64,000 nucleotides of DNA from Cohnella phaseoli (GTDB lineage: Bacteria; Bacillota; Bacilli; Paenibacillales; Paenibacillaceae): contig NZ_QRDZ01000012.1 in the NCBI RefSeq assembly GCF_003386235.1, positions 62,001 through 126,000 on the forward strand. Reading direction: 5' to 3'. Made by a program: the position numbers and the translations under genes. Numbering within the stretch: the stretch's first letter is position 1; every line of letters starts with the position of its first letter. Shown in pieces: positions 44,363 to 53,191 of the stretch. A model generated the notes under the pieces. The model was given only the letters and a program-made list of their open reading frames with translations. It did not search any database and was not told the DNA's origin.

Positions 44363-45484
44363 ATGAACAGCGGCAGAACGAATATTTTGTTCGTGACCCA
44401 TGCGGACAAGAAGGGGGGCGCGGAGCAGAGCCTGATTCATCTGATCAATTATTTGGACGTATCCAAGTACCGGATTTACTTGCTCTGCCCCGGCGACGCT
44501 TCCTATTTGCACGAGATTCGAACGGAGTACGAGCTTTTTCCGCTGCGCCTTAACAGCATTAAGAAGAGGCTCGGCTTCGGCTATCTGGAAACCGTTCTGC
44601 GCATGCGGGCGTTCGTGAAGAGAAAACGGATCGACATTATTCACGCCAACGGGTGGCGAGCGCCGTGGTACGCGGCCCCGCTGAAGTTTATGGCGAGCAG
44701 CAAGCTCGTCTGGCACCACAGGGACTACACCCATCTGCGTATGTTCAATCGGGTGCTGCCCCGGTTTTTCGATCAGGTGATCTGCATTTCGCGATTCGTC
44801 GCGAGCTCCGTCCAAGGCGCCAACAAGACGATCATATACAACGGCGTCGATCCGGAGACGGCGCGAATGCCGAAAAGCCGCGCGTTCATGGAGGACGATA
44901 CGCTCATTATCGGGATGTTCGGACGGATCGTGGAATGGAAGAGATATGATCTCGTGATCGAAGCCGTCAAGAAGCTCGCCGACGGCAAAGCCTACAACTG
45001 GAAGCTGCTGATCGTGGGCGACGCGTCCGTCGACGGATCGGAGAGCTATTATGCCGATCTGGTCCGCAAGGTCCGCGACTACGGGCTGGAGGAGAACGTG
45101 GTTTTTTACGGATATAGCCCGAGACCGCTGGACGTGATGAAGGAGTGCGATCTGACGATCAACTTTTCGCTGAATGAACCGTTCGGAAGAGTCATTATTG
45201 AATCGATGCTTGTGCGTACGCCGGTCATCGTATCGGATTCCGGAGGAGCTCCGGAAATCGTCGAAGAGACGAAGGGCGGCTGGATCGTCAAGGACGGGGA
45301 CGTCGAAGCGCTGTACCAGACGATCCGACTCGTCTACAGCAAAACCGTCGACTATCAGGAGCTTGCCGAACGGGGATATGCCGCTGTTATGAACGAGTTT
45401 AATATGAACGCGATCGCCAGAAAGGTAGAGACGGCCTATCGTTCGCTGTTGGCCGGGGGCATCGCGGCGGAGTCGGCGGGGTAG
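44363..45484 (+). CDS. Glycosyltransferase, GT4
   Basis: 373 residues from ATG 44363, with GGGTGA 5 bases upstream; a frame-extending ATG at 44330 overlaps the previous gene. TNILFVTHADKKGGAEQSLIHL at the N-terminus, DIIHANGWRAPWYAAPLKFM, then FGRIVEWKRYDLVIEAV and NFSLNEPFGRVIIESMLVRTP, which contains the Glu-x7-Glu motif of GT4 retaining enzymes. One of five transferases of the cluster. Confidence 0.9.
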   Translation: MNSGRTNILFVTHADKKGGAEQSLIHLINYLDVSKYRIYLLCPGDASYLHEIRTEYELFPLRLNSIKKRLGFGYLETVLRMRAFVKRKRIDIIHANGWRAPWYAAPLKFMASSKLVWHHRDYTHLRMFNRVLPRFFDQVICISRFVASSVQGANKTIIYNGVDPETARMPKSRAFMEDDTLIIGMFGRIVEWKRYDLVIEAVKKLADGKAYNWKLLIVGDASVDGSESYYADLVRKVRDYGLEENVVFYGYSPRPLDVMKECDLTINFSLNEPFGRVIIESMLVRTPVIVSDSGGAPEIVEETKGGWIVKDGDVEALYQTIRLVYSKTVDYQELAERGYAAVMNEFNMNAIARKVETAYRSLLAGGIAAESAG

Positions 45485-45487
45485 CGT

Positions 45488-46078
45488 ATGGGAATCCCGT
45501 TTCGTCAGATTCGCATCGGTAAGCTGCTGGCCGTGCTGAAGGGCGCTGTCGTGTTTCCGGTCAAGGCCGATTCGGCCGGGCGCTTGAGCCGGATCGCGGG
45601 CAAGCTGTCGATCGCGAACAAAGGAGAGCTGATCGTCGGACGAAGCGTCTCCTTCCACGCCAAGCCGTTCCCGTCGTCCATCTCGGTGGGCAAAGGGGCC
45701 AGGCTGTGGATCGGCGACAACGTCTTTTGCAATTACGGGTTGGATATCGGCTGCACGGATTCGATTCGAATCGGCAGCCATACGATCATCGGCCCGATGG
45801 TCAATCTGATCGACGCGAACTTCCACCCGGTGGATGCGGAGGACCGTTCCGGGAGCCGGGCGATTGTCGTCGAGGACAACGTCTGGATCGGCAGAGGCTG
45901 CATCGTATTGCCCGGCGTCACGATCGGGTCGGGCAGCGTAATCGCCGCGGGCAGCGTCGTTACGCGGGATATTCCCGCGAACGTGCTGGCCGGCGGCGTT
46001 CCGGCCAAGGTCATTCGCGAGCTCTCCGTGCCGGAGGGCTGGATTCGCAGGAGCGCGCAAGGAGCGTATACGAGATGA
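45488..46078 (+). CDS. Left-handed beta-helix acyltransferase (hexapeptide repeat, CatB/WbbJ type)
   Basis: 196 residues, ATG 45488 three bases behind the previous stop. Hexapeptide repeats from about residue 50: VGKGARLWIGDNVFCNYGLDIG, IRIGSHTIIGPMVNLIDANFHP with the catalytic-type His, IVVEDNVWIGRGCIVLPGVTIG and GSVIAAGSVVTRDIPANVLAGG. Such trimeric enzymes transfer acetyl (or similar) groups to sugars. It predicts an O-acylated polymer. The N-terminal ~45 residues are basic and may lie at the membrane. Confidence 0.92.
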   Translation: MGIPFRQIRIGKLLAVLKGAVVFPVKADSAGRLSRIAGKLSIANKGELIVGRSVSFHAKPFPSSISVGKGARLWIGDNVFCNYGLDIGCTDSIRIGSHTIIGPMVNLIDANFHPVDAEDRSGSRAIVVEDNVWIGRGCIVLPGVTIGSGSVIAAGSVVTRDIPANVLAGGVPAKVIRELSVPEGWIRRSAQGAYTR

Positions 46079-47112
46079 GAGTATGGATGTGGCCCAAGTA
46101 CAGCAATTTGAATTTGTATAACAATTTATTGACCGATTCGCTTTGCGGCGCAGGGGTGGAAGTGATGGATCTGACGCACGGCAGGCTTGCGCTGCGGGTG
46201 GCGCGGGCGAAGCCGGGAGACGTCGTCCACGTGCACTGGATGCACCATGCCTACCAGAATCGCAATCCGCTGCTGTTCGTCGCCAAGTCCGCCCTTCTCC
46301 TGACGACGCTGCTCGTTCTGAAGGCGAAGCGGGTGCGGCTAATCTGGACGCTGCACAATCTGTATCCCCACGAGGTGAAATATAGGCGGATGGAGCGCGC
46401 GATGCGAACGCTGATCTGCCGATTCTGCTCCGGGCTGATTGTCGCGTCGGAAACGGCCAAGCGGCAGGCGATGGCGGAATTCGCCGTACCGGCAAGCAAG
46501 CTGACCGTCGTGAAGCACGGCCACTACGCGGATGTGTACAAGCCGAATGGCGCGGACGTTAGACGGCTGTACGGCATCGGCAAAGACGCCGAAGTCTATC
46601 TATTCCTCGGAGCCATCAAAGCCTACAAAGGCGTCGAGGAGCTAATCGAAGCGTATCGCGCGGTCCAAACGGAAAGCTCCTGCCTGATTATCGCGGGCAA
46701 GGCGGACCGGGAGATGGAGGCATATCTTCGTAACGTGAAGGATACCCGGAATCTCGTTCTGGATATGCGGTTTATCCCGAACGAGGAAGTCGCCGACTTG
46801 CTCGGAGCCGCCGATGTCATGGTGATGCCCTATAAGGAGATTACGACATCCGGCTCTGCGATTCTCGGACTCAGCTTTAGAAAGCTGGTCGTCATGCCGG
46901 ACAACGGCTTTATCGACGAATATTTCGAGGAGGGTATGGTTATCCGCTACGATCCCGGCATCGCCGGCGGATTGGCGGGAGCGATGGAGACGGCTATGCG
47001 GAGCGTCAAGGAAGGGAGGTCGCCGGATTACGAACGGGCGCTGCGGCAGCTCGAATGGGGGCCGATCGCCGAGCGGATCAAAAACGTGTATCAAGGGCGG
47101 GATGAACGATGA
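46075..47112 (+). CDS. Glycosyltransferase (GT-B fold, GT4/GT94-like)
   Basis: 345 residues from ATG 46075, overlapping the acyltransferase stop; the much longer open frame to 45706 is a shadow. MRVWMWPKYSNLNLYNNLL, then GDVVHVHWMHHAYQNRNPLLF with a hydrophobic membrane-associated stretch (FVAKSALLLTTLLVLKA), IWTLHNLYPHE, and the donor site VMVMPYKEITTSGSAILGLSF. The pattern resembles membrane-associated mannosyl- or glucuronosyltransferases of exopolysaccharide clusters, but the donor is not certain. Confidence 0.85.
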   Translation: MRVWMWPKYSNLNLYNNLLTDSLCGAGVEVMDLTHGRLALRVARAKPGDVVHVHWMHHAYQNRNPLLFVAKSALLLTTLLVLKAKRVRLIWTLHNLYPHEVKYRRMERAMRTLICRFCSGLIVASETAKRQAMAEFAVPASKLTVVKHGHYADVYKPNGADVRRLYGIGKDAEVYLFLGAIKAYKGVEELIEAYRAVQTESSCLIIAGKADREMEAYLRNVKDTRNLVLDMRFIPNEEVADLLGAADVMVMPYKEITTSGSAILGLSFRKLVVMPDNGFIDEYFEEGMVIRYDPGIAGGLAGAMETAMRSVKEGRSPDYERALRQLEWGPIAERIKNVYQGRDER

Positions 47113-48008
47113 AGGTAACGGTGGCCATCTGCACCCACAACCGGGCGAAGGATACGGCGGAAGCGATCGGCAGCGTTCTGGTCCAGGACTTCGACAAGAA
47201 GGAGCTCGAGATTGTCGTCGTGGACAACGGCTCGACGGACAATACGGCAGAGACGGTGAATGGCTTGCGGCAGCTGCACGGCGCGAGGATCCGCTATGTG
47301 CACGAGCCGAAGCTGGGGCTGTCGACGGCCCGCAACCGGGCGATCCGCGAAGCGAAAGGGGATTTGATTCTGTTTCTCGACGACGACGCGCTGGCGGGAA
47401 GCCAATGGGCGCGGCATATCGTCGACGTCTTCGCGAGGGATCCGGCGATCGGCTGCGTCGGAGGCAAGATCGATCCGCTATGGGAAGACGAGGAGCCGGG
47501 CTGGATTCCGGCGGAACATCGCTCGGTCTTCACTATTCTCGATTTTTCCGACGTCGTCGTGGAGATGACCGCTCCCGCGATTCCCTACGGCGCGAACGTC
47601 GCGTTCCGCAGCAGCGTTTTTGAGGAAATCGAGCCGTTCCGAGAGGATCTCGGCCGGGTCGGCCGCAACCTGCTGTCGAGCGAGGAGAGCGAGCTTATCG
47701 CCCGGCTTCGCGACAAATACAAAGTCTACTACACGCCCTACGCCTCGGTCAGGCATAAGATCGCCAAGGAACGCACGACGAGGAAATGGTTTCTGAAGCG
47801 GATGTTCTGGCAAGGGGTGAGCGATGCGGTCAAGCGGCGGGATGCGGGGGCGACAGCCGTTCTGAAGCATACCGTTCGCATGGTTCAGGCGATCGGGACG
47901 TCGCTGCTGTCGATTTTCCAATATAAGAGATTCATCCGGCAGATCGTGAAGGTGTGTTACCGCAACGGGGCGCTGGTCGGCATTCTTCGCTATGGCGGCA
48001 GGAGTTAA
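47109..48008 (+). CDS. Glycosyltransferase family 2
   Basis: 299 residues, ATG 47109, 4-base overlap with the previous gene. GT-A fold: VTVAICTHNRAKDTAEAIGSVL, EIVVVDNGSTDNT, the acidic metal/nucleotide site DLILFLDDDALAGSQW, and CVGGKIDPLWEDEEPGW. The end has basic helices that may touch the membrane. An inverting transferase of the repeat unit. Confidence 0.93.
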   Translation: MKVTVAICTHNRAKDTAEAIGSVLVQDFDKKELEIVVVDNGSTDNTAETVNGLRQLHGARIRYVHEPKLGLSTARNRAIREAKGDLILFLDDDALAGSQWARHIVDVFARDPAIGCVGGKIDPLWEDEEPGWIPAEHRSVFTILDFSDVVVEMTAPAIPYGANVAFRSSVFEEIEPFREDLGRVGRNLLSSEESELIARLRDKYKVYYTPYASVRHKIAKERTTRKWFLKRMFWQGVSDAVKRRDAGATAVLKHTVRMVQAIGTSLLSIFQYKRFIRQIVKVCYRNGALVGILRYGGRS

Positions 48009-48012
48009 GGCG

Positions 48013-49377
48013 ATGGCGCAGCTTGCGCTCAAAAGGACGTGGAAGGGTGGCGGACTCGTCCAGACGATGCTGCGCACGAGCGCGACCAACTTTCTGATGA
48101 TGGTGATCGCCACGCTGACGTCGATCGTGACCGCCCGTATGTTCGGCGTCGTCGGCAAGGGCGAGCTGTCCGCCATCCTGTTCTGGCCGACGCTGTTGGC
48201 GGGATTGGTCGGTTTCGGGCTACCAACCTCGCTCATTTACAATCTGAAGCAATCGCAAGCCGGCGGGGGCGAGCTCGTCAGGGCCGGCTTTCTGTTCCAG
48301 ATCCCCGTCAGTCTCGTCGCGGGGTTCGTCGCCTGGCAGGGGCTTCCGATCTGGCTAGCCGACTATCCCGAACCGGTCGTGCGGGCGGCCCGCTGGTTTA
48401 CGGCGCTGATGCTGCCGACGATTCTCGCGGCCAATCTGGTGGGGGCCCTGGCGCAGAGCATGAACCGCTTCAACGTGTACAACGGCGTGCGGCTGTACGG
48501 CCCGCTGTTTAATCTGCTCGGTTTGCTCGCGCTATGGACGGCGGGCCAGCTCAGCCTCGTCTCCGCCGCAGCCGCGTTTCTGGCGACGAGCTCGCTCGTC
48601 CTGGTCTGGTCGCTGTACGGCATGAGGGACGCGCTGCGGATCGACTGGTTCGGCGGCCTGCGGAATACCGGGGCAGCCAAAGCGTTGTTCGGTTACGGCA
48701 GCAAGGTGTTCGGCGTAGAGCTGCTCGGCACGCTGTATTCCCAGTTCGACAAGCTCGTCATCCTCTCGATGCTAACGGCCAAGGAGTTGGGCCTGTATAC
48801 GGTCGTCTACGCGTTGTCCCGCGTCTTCAACGTCGTGCAGACCGCCGTTTCCAGCGTCGTGTTTCCGAGGGTAACCGGTTTGGATAACGCGCGGATCGTG
48901 GACACCGTAGGACGGGCGTTCCGGCTGTCCCTGCTCGTCATGGCGATCGTGCTTGCGCCAAGTCTGCTCATCGGGCGGTTCATGATGGGACTTCTGTTCG
49001 GCGAGCCGTTCCTGGAAGCGGAGGGCGCCTTCTATTTGCTGTCCGTCGAATGCATCATCGGAGGCGGCTCCTGGATTCTGGCCTCGGCGTTCAACGCGGC
49101 TGGACGGCCCGGACTCGTGCTCGTCAGACAGGCGATTTCGCTGGCGGCCACGATCGGATTGTTTTTTGTATTCACCCCGCTGTATGGCTTGAACGGAATC
49201 GCGCTAGCGCTGTTGATCGGGGCCGCGATTCGCTTGACCGTCACTTTGATCGCGATGCGGATGGCATTTGGCGTCAAGGCGGGCAGCTTACTGTTCGACA
49301 AAAACGACTTTGGATTTCTGATCGAGCGGGTCAGAGAGAGAGGACGCCGCAAAGGAGAGAGTGGACATGCCAACTGA
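48013..49377 (+). CDS. Polysaccharide flippase (Wzx-type, MOP superfamily)
   Basis: 454 residues from ATG 48013 (GGAG 8 bases upstream). About 12-14 hydrophobic helices; the opening MLRTSATNFLMMVIATLTSI and VTARMFGVVGKGELSAILFW with the polar loop KGEL are typical of Wzx/PST exporters, as is SKVFGVELLGTLYSQFDKLVIL in the middle. It moves lipid-linked repeat units across the membrane for the polymerase at 41849. The next gene starts inside its last codons. Confidence 0.92.
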   Translation: MAQLALKRTWKGGGLVQTMLRTSATNFLMMVIATLTSIVTARMFGVVGKGELSAILFWPTLLAGLVGFGLPTSLIYNLKQSQAGGGELVRAGFLFQIPVSLVAGFVAWQGLPIWLADYPEPVVRAARWFTALMLPTILAANLVGALAQSMNRFNVYNGVRLYGPLFNLLGLLALWTAGQLSLVSAAAAFLATSSLVLVWSLYGMRDALRIDWFGGLRNTGAAKALFGYGSKVFGVELLGTLYSQFDKLVILSMLTAKELGLYTVVYALSRVFNVVQTAVSSVVFPRVTGLDNARIVDTVGRAFRLSLLVMAIVLAPSLLIGRFMMGLLFGEPFLEAEGAFYLLSVECIIGGGSWILASAFNAAGRPGLVLVRQAISLAATIGLFFVFTPLYGLNGIALALLIGAAIRLTVTLIAMRMAFGVKAGSLLFDKNDFGFLIERVRERGRRKGESGHAN

Positions 49378-50314
49378 ACGGATAGCTCATCCGATGGACG
49401 GACTGAAGGAGCGGCTTCGCCAAATTTTGCAGGCGATTCCTCCCGGATCGAGCATCTATTACATCGACTATCCCGTTTACAATAACGGCGGCGATCTGTT
49501 GATCATGAAAGGGGCGGAAGCTTTTTTTAGAGACAACGGCATTCGCGTAAGGGCGCGGTACAGCGTGCTTGATTTTCCTGACAGGCTGAGCATTCCGGGA
49601 AATCAGATTATCGTGCTGCAGGGCGGAGGCAACTTCGGGGATCTGTACCCGGTGCATCAGAGACTGCGGGAGAAAATCGTGGCCCAGTATCCGTTTCATC
49701 GCATCGTTATTTTGCCGCAGACGATTTTCTATAGGGAGGAGGAGCAGTTCGACCGGTCGGCGCTCGTGTTCAACAAGCACAGGGACGTTCATCTGTTCGT
49801 CCGCGACCCGTCGTCTTACGCGATGGCGGCCAAGAAATTCGACCGCTGCTCCATCTACTTATCGCCCGATATGGCTCACCAGCTGTGGCCGATTCGGCCA
49901 ACGACCAGCCCCGGCAAGGAGCTGCTCTGCTTTTTCCGGACCGACATCGAGCGGACGGGGGAGCAGGGACGGCTGGAGACGAACGTTCAAGGCGACTACT
50001 TGGACTGGAGCTCCCTGTACAACAAGGTGGAGAAAAAGTCGATCTCGATGATCGGGAAAATGATGGCCAGAAGCAGCGGGGCGATGCCGCTGCATGCGAT
50101 CTGGGACAGGTACAGCGATTATTTGGTGGAGAAGGCGATCAAGCGCTTTAGTGCGTATCGGCGAGTGAAAACCTCCAGGCTGCACGGGCATATCCTGTCC
50201 TGCCTGATGGATAAGCCCAACGGCCTGCTCGACAACTCGTACGGCAAAAATTCCAGCTATTATCATACTTGGACGAACGAAATTCCCACCGTAAGATTGG
50301 AGGCTATGCCATGA
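49367..50314 (+). CDS. Polysaccharide pyruvyl transferase family protein
   Basis: 315 residues from ATG 49367, with AAAGGAG 9 bases upstream (a GTG at 49361 is too close). Family marks: YIDYPVYNNGGDLLIMKGAEAFF, QIIVLQGGGNFGDLYPVHQ, RIVILPQTIFYREEEQF, FVRDPSSYAMA and a C-terminal KTSRLHGHILSCLMDKP with the conserved Arg-x-His. It transfers pyruvate from phosphoenolpyruvate to a sugar as a ketal, giving the polymer extra negative charge. Confidence 0.92.
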   Translation: MPTERIAHPMDGLKERLRQILQAIPPGSSIYYIDYPVYNNGGDLLIMKGAEAFFRDNGIRVRARYSVLDFPDRLSIPGNQIIVLQGGGNFGDLYPVHQRLREKIVAQYPFHRIVILPQTIFYREEEQFDRSALVFNKHRDVHLFVRDPSSYAMAAKKFDRCSIYLSPDMAHQLWPIRPTTSPGKELLCFFRTDIERTGEQGRLETNVQGDYLDWSSLYNKVEKKSISMIGKMMARSSGAMPLHAIWDRYSDYLVEKAIKRFSAYRRVKTSRLHGHILSCLMDKPNGLLDNSYGKNSSYYHTWTNEIPTVRLEAMP

Positions 50315-51747
50315 AAATCGTGCTTCTATCCGGCGGCTCCGGCAAGCGACTTTGGCCGCTGTCGAACGAGTCCCGTTCCAAGCAGTTTCTGAAGGTGCTG
50401 AACAACGGGAGGGGCGAACGGGAATCGATGGTCCAGCGGGTATGGCGGCAGATTGCGGCGGCCGGTCTCCGCGACGACGCGGTGATCGCGACCGGCAGGT
50501 CGCAGACGGAGATGATTCAGAGCCAGCTCGGCAGCGAGGTCGAGCTCGTCGTCGAACCGGAGAGAAGGGATACGTTTCCCGCGATCGCCTTGGCCGCCGT
50601 ATATTTGTACTCGGTTAAAGGCGTAGGCTTGAACGAGACATGCGTCGTTATGCCCGTCGATCCGTATGTGGAGGAATCGTTTTTTGTTAAGACGAAGGAG
50701 CTGGATCCCGCATTGCGACAGTCGGGCGCCGATCTGGCGCTCATGGGCGTGAAGCCGACGTTTCCTTCCGAGAAATACGGCTATATCGTACCGGAGCCGG
50801 AGGACGGGGCTATGCCGGACAAGCCGTTCGTCAACGTAAGCAGCTTTAAGGAAAAACCCCGCCAAGAAGAAGCGGCAGCGATGATTGACCGGGCTGCGCT
50901 TTGGAACTGCGGGGTTTTCGCGTTTAAGCTCGATTTTCTGATCAACATTCTAATCGCGTACGAGCTGCCGATTCAGTACGACGAGCTGCTGAAGCAATAC
51001 GGCAGATTGCCGAAAATCAGCTTCGACTACGAGATCGCGGAGCGGAGCCGACAGATCGTGGCGCTGCCGTACGAGGGGGATTGGAAGGACCTCGGCACTT
51101 GGAACACGCTGACCGAGGAGATCGACAGTCCGCTGACCGGCAACGGAACGATCGCCGGCGATTCGCGCAACACGCACATCGTCAACGAGCTGGACATTCC
51201 GATCACGCTGCTGAACCTGTCCGACGTTGTCGTTGCGGCCAGCCCGGATGGCATTCTGGTAGCGGACAAAGCGGCCAGCCCGTTGATTAAGGAAGTGATG
51301 AAGCATTCGGAGCAGCGCCCGATGTACGAGGAGCGACGCTGGGGCGGCTACCGAGTGCTCGATTACTTGAAATATCCGGACGGAACGGAAGTGCTGACGA
51401 AGCGCATCCGCGTCGCGCCAGGCCGCAACCTTAGCTACCAATATCATGAGCTTAGGGACGAGGTGTGGACGATCGCCGCCGGTCGCGGGGAGATGGTGCT
51501 CGGCGGCAGGAGGTTTTCGGTGAAACCGGGAGACGTCGTGAAGATTCCGCGGGCCTGCAGACACAGCTTGAGGGCGGAGGCCGGGGAGGAGCTGGACGTC
51601 ATCGAGGTGCAGACCGGATCCGAGCTAATCGAGGAGGACATCGTCCGGCTCGCGTTCGACTGGGACGAGATTTTGCAGATTTGCGCGGCGGAGGGAGCGT
51701 TGGCGCTTCTGCGTCATCCCGATGGGCCTTACGGCACGACTTCATAA
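50311..51747 (+). CDS. manC: Mannose-1-phosphate guanylyltransferase with C-terminal cupin (ManC type)
   Basis: 478 residues from ATG 50311, overlapping the previous stop by 4 bases. Nucleotidyltransferase domain: KIVLLSGGSGKRLWPLSNES and SKQFLKVL, VVEPERRDTFPAIALAAVYL, FKEKPRQEEA. The last ~120 residues form a cupin typical of type II mannose-6-phosphate isomerases: RRWGGYRVLDYLKYPDG, GRNLSYQYHELRDEVWTI, GRGEMVLGG and VIEVQTGSELIEEDI. It makes GDP-mannose and may also isomerise fructose-6-phosphate. No phosphomannomutase gene is present in the window. Confidence 0.94.
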   Translation: MKIVLLSGGSGKRLWPLSNESRSKQFLKVLNNGRGERESMVQRVWRQIAAAGLRDDAVIATGRSQTEMIQSQLGSEVELVVEPERRDTFPAIALAAVYLYSVKGVGLNETCVVMPVDPYVEESFFVKTKELDPALRQSGADLALMGVKPTFPSEKYGYIVPEPEDGAMPDKPFVNVSSFKEKPRQEEAAAMIDRAALWNCGVFAFKLDFLINILIAYELPIQYDELLKQYGRLPKISFDYEIAERSRQIVALPYEGDWKDLGTWNTLTEEIDSPLTGNGTIAGDSRNTHIVNELDIPITLLNLSDVVVAASPDGILVADKAASPLIKEVMKHSEQRPMYEERRWGGYRVLDYLKYPDGTEVLTKRIRVAPGRNLSYQYHELRDEVWTIAAGRGEMVLGGRRFSVKPGDVVKIPRACRHSLRAEAGEELDVIEVQTGSELIEEDIVRLAFDWDEILQICAAEGALALLRHPDGPYGTTS

Positions 51748-51766
51748 ACAGAGGAGAGTTGCGGGT

Positions 51767-53107
51767 ATGAACATTGCGATAATCGGCACCGGCTACGTCG
51801 GACTCGTCTCGGGCGTTTGCTATGCAAAGCTTGGCCATCGGGTCGTCTGCGTGGACAAGGATCCGGAGAAGATCGCCGTCCTGAACTCCGGCGGCATTCC
51901 GATCTACGAGCCGGGACTGAAGGAGATGGCTGCCGAAAGTAGGCTTGCAGGCCATCTCGTCTTCACGACCGACCTGGCGTTCGCGGTGCGCCGCTCCGAC
52001 ATCATCATGCTCGCGGTCGGCACGCCTCCGCTCCCTAGCGGGGAGGCCAATCTTGCCTATATCGATCAAGCGGCGATCGAAATTGCCGAGGCGATGAACG
52101 GCTACAAAATCGTAGTCGTCAAGAGCACCGTCCCGGTCGGTACGAACGAGCGCCTGGCGAAGCTGATGCGTTCGCGCACGATTATGCGCTTCGACAGCGT
52201 CTCGTTGCCGGAATTCCTGCGCGAGGGCTCCGCCGTCGAAGACACGCTCAGGCCCGATCGAATCATCGTCGGTGCGGAATGCGAAGGCGCGGCAGAGCAA
52301 ATGATCCGGCTGCACGAGCCGCTGACCGAGCAGATTATTGTGACCGATATCCGTAGCGCGGAAATGATCAAATACGCGTCGAATGCGTTTCTCGCCACGA
52401 AAATTTCCTTCATCAACGAAATCGCCAACATCTGCGAGAAGGTCGGCGCGGACGTGACGAAGGTGGCGGAAGGCATGGGCTACGACAAGCGAATCGGGCC
52501 GTCGTTCCTGAAGGCCGGCATCGGCTACGGGGGCTCCTGCTTTCCTAAGGATACGCGCGCGTTGATCCAGATCGCCGGGCATGTCGATTACGAGTTCAAG
52601 CTGCTCCGTTCCGTCGTGGAGGTTAACCAGGACCAGCGCTTTAACGTGATCCGCAAGCTGGAGGCGATCTTCGGAAGCGAGCTGCCGGGCAAGACGATCG
52701 GCGTGTGGGGGCTGGCGTTCAAGCCGAATACCGACGACGTGCGGGATTCCCCGGCGCTCGAAATTATACGGCATCTGGTCGACCGGGGCGTGAAGGCGAA
52801 AGCGTACGACCCGATCGCGCTGCCCAACTTTCGTGCGATCTTCGGAAAGGAGGGGGTAGAATGGTGCAATAAAGCGGAGGAGGCGGCGCAAGGAGCGGAC
52901 GCTTTGATTCTGCTGACGGAATGGGACGAGTTTGCCGGCGTCGACTTGGCGAGGCTCCAGCGAGTGCTGAAGCAGCCCATTCTAATCGACGGGCGCAACA
53001 TGTTCAAGGAAGAACACCTTGCCGGAACGGATTTCGCCTATTATTCCGTAGGCCGTCCGAGCCTGAGCAAAGGCGTGAAGGAACGAATGCCGGTTCTACA
53101 ATTCTAG
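51767..53107 (+). CDS. ugd: UDP-glucose 6-dehydrogenase
   Basis: 446 residues from ATG 51767 with GAGGAGAG 8 bases upstream. NAD-binding motif NIAIIGTGYVGLVSGVCYA, VVKSTVPVGTNERL, the substrate Lys region YASNAFLATKISFINEIAN, and GIGYGGSCFPKDTRAL with catalytic Cys258. The C-terminal domain (GVWGLAFKPNTDDVRDSPA) is complete. It converts UDP-glucose from GalU into UDP-glucuronate, the expected acidic sugar donor. UDP-ManNAc or GDP-mannose dehydrogenases are relatives; the TuaD/Ugd-type motifs favour UDP-glucose. Confidence 0.93.
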   Translation: MNIAIIGTGYVGLVSGVCYAKLGHRVVCVDKDPEKIAVLNSGGIPIYEPGLKEMAAESRLAGHLVFTTDLAFAVRRSDIIMLAVGTPPLPSGEANLAYIDQAAIEIAEAMNGYKIVVVKSTVPVGTNERLAKLMRSRTIMRFDSVSLPEFLREGSAVEDTLRPDRIIVGAECEGAAEQMIRLHEPLTEQIIVTDIRSAEMIKYASNAFLATKISFINEIANICEKVGADVTKVAEGMGYDKRIGPSFLKAGIGYGGSCFPKDTRALIQIAGHVDYEFKLLRSVVEVNQDQRFNVIRKLEAIFGSELPGKTIGVWGLAFKPNTDDVRDSPALEIIRHLVDRGVKAKAYDPIALPNFRAIFGKEGVEWCNKAEEAAQGADALILLTEWDEFAGVDLARLQRVLKQPILIDGRNMFKEEHLAGTDFAYYSVGRPSLSKGVKERMPVLQF

Positions 53108-53191
53108 TCCAGGGCATCGTTATATGCGGCGCTCGGAAGAAGAGTTTCCAAACGATTTTTTTCATAATCATCCCAAACAGAGGTGAAGGAC

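Noticed and set aside
44333..46495. 720-residue minus-strand open frame
   Set aside because: Lies opposite three well-supported polymer-biosynthesis genes and shows Arg/Pro-rich shadow composition.
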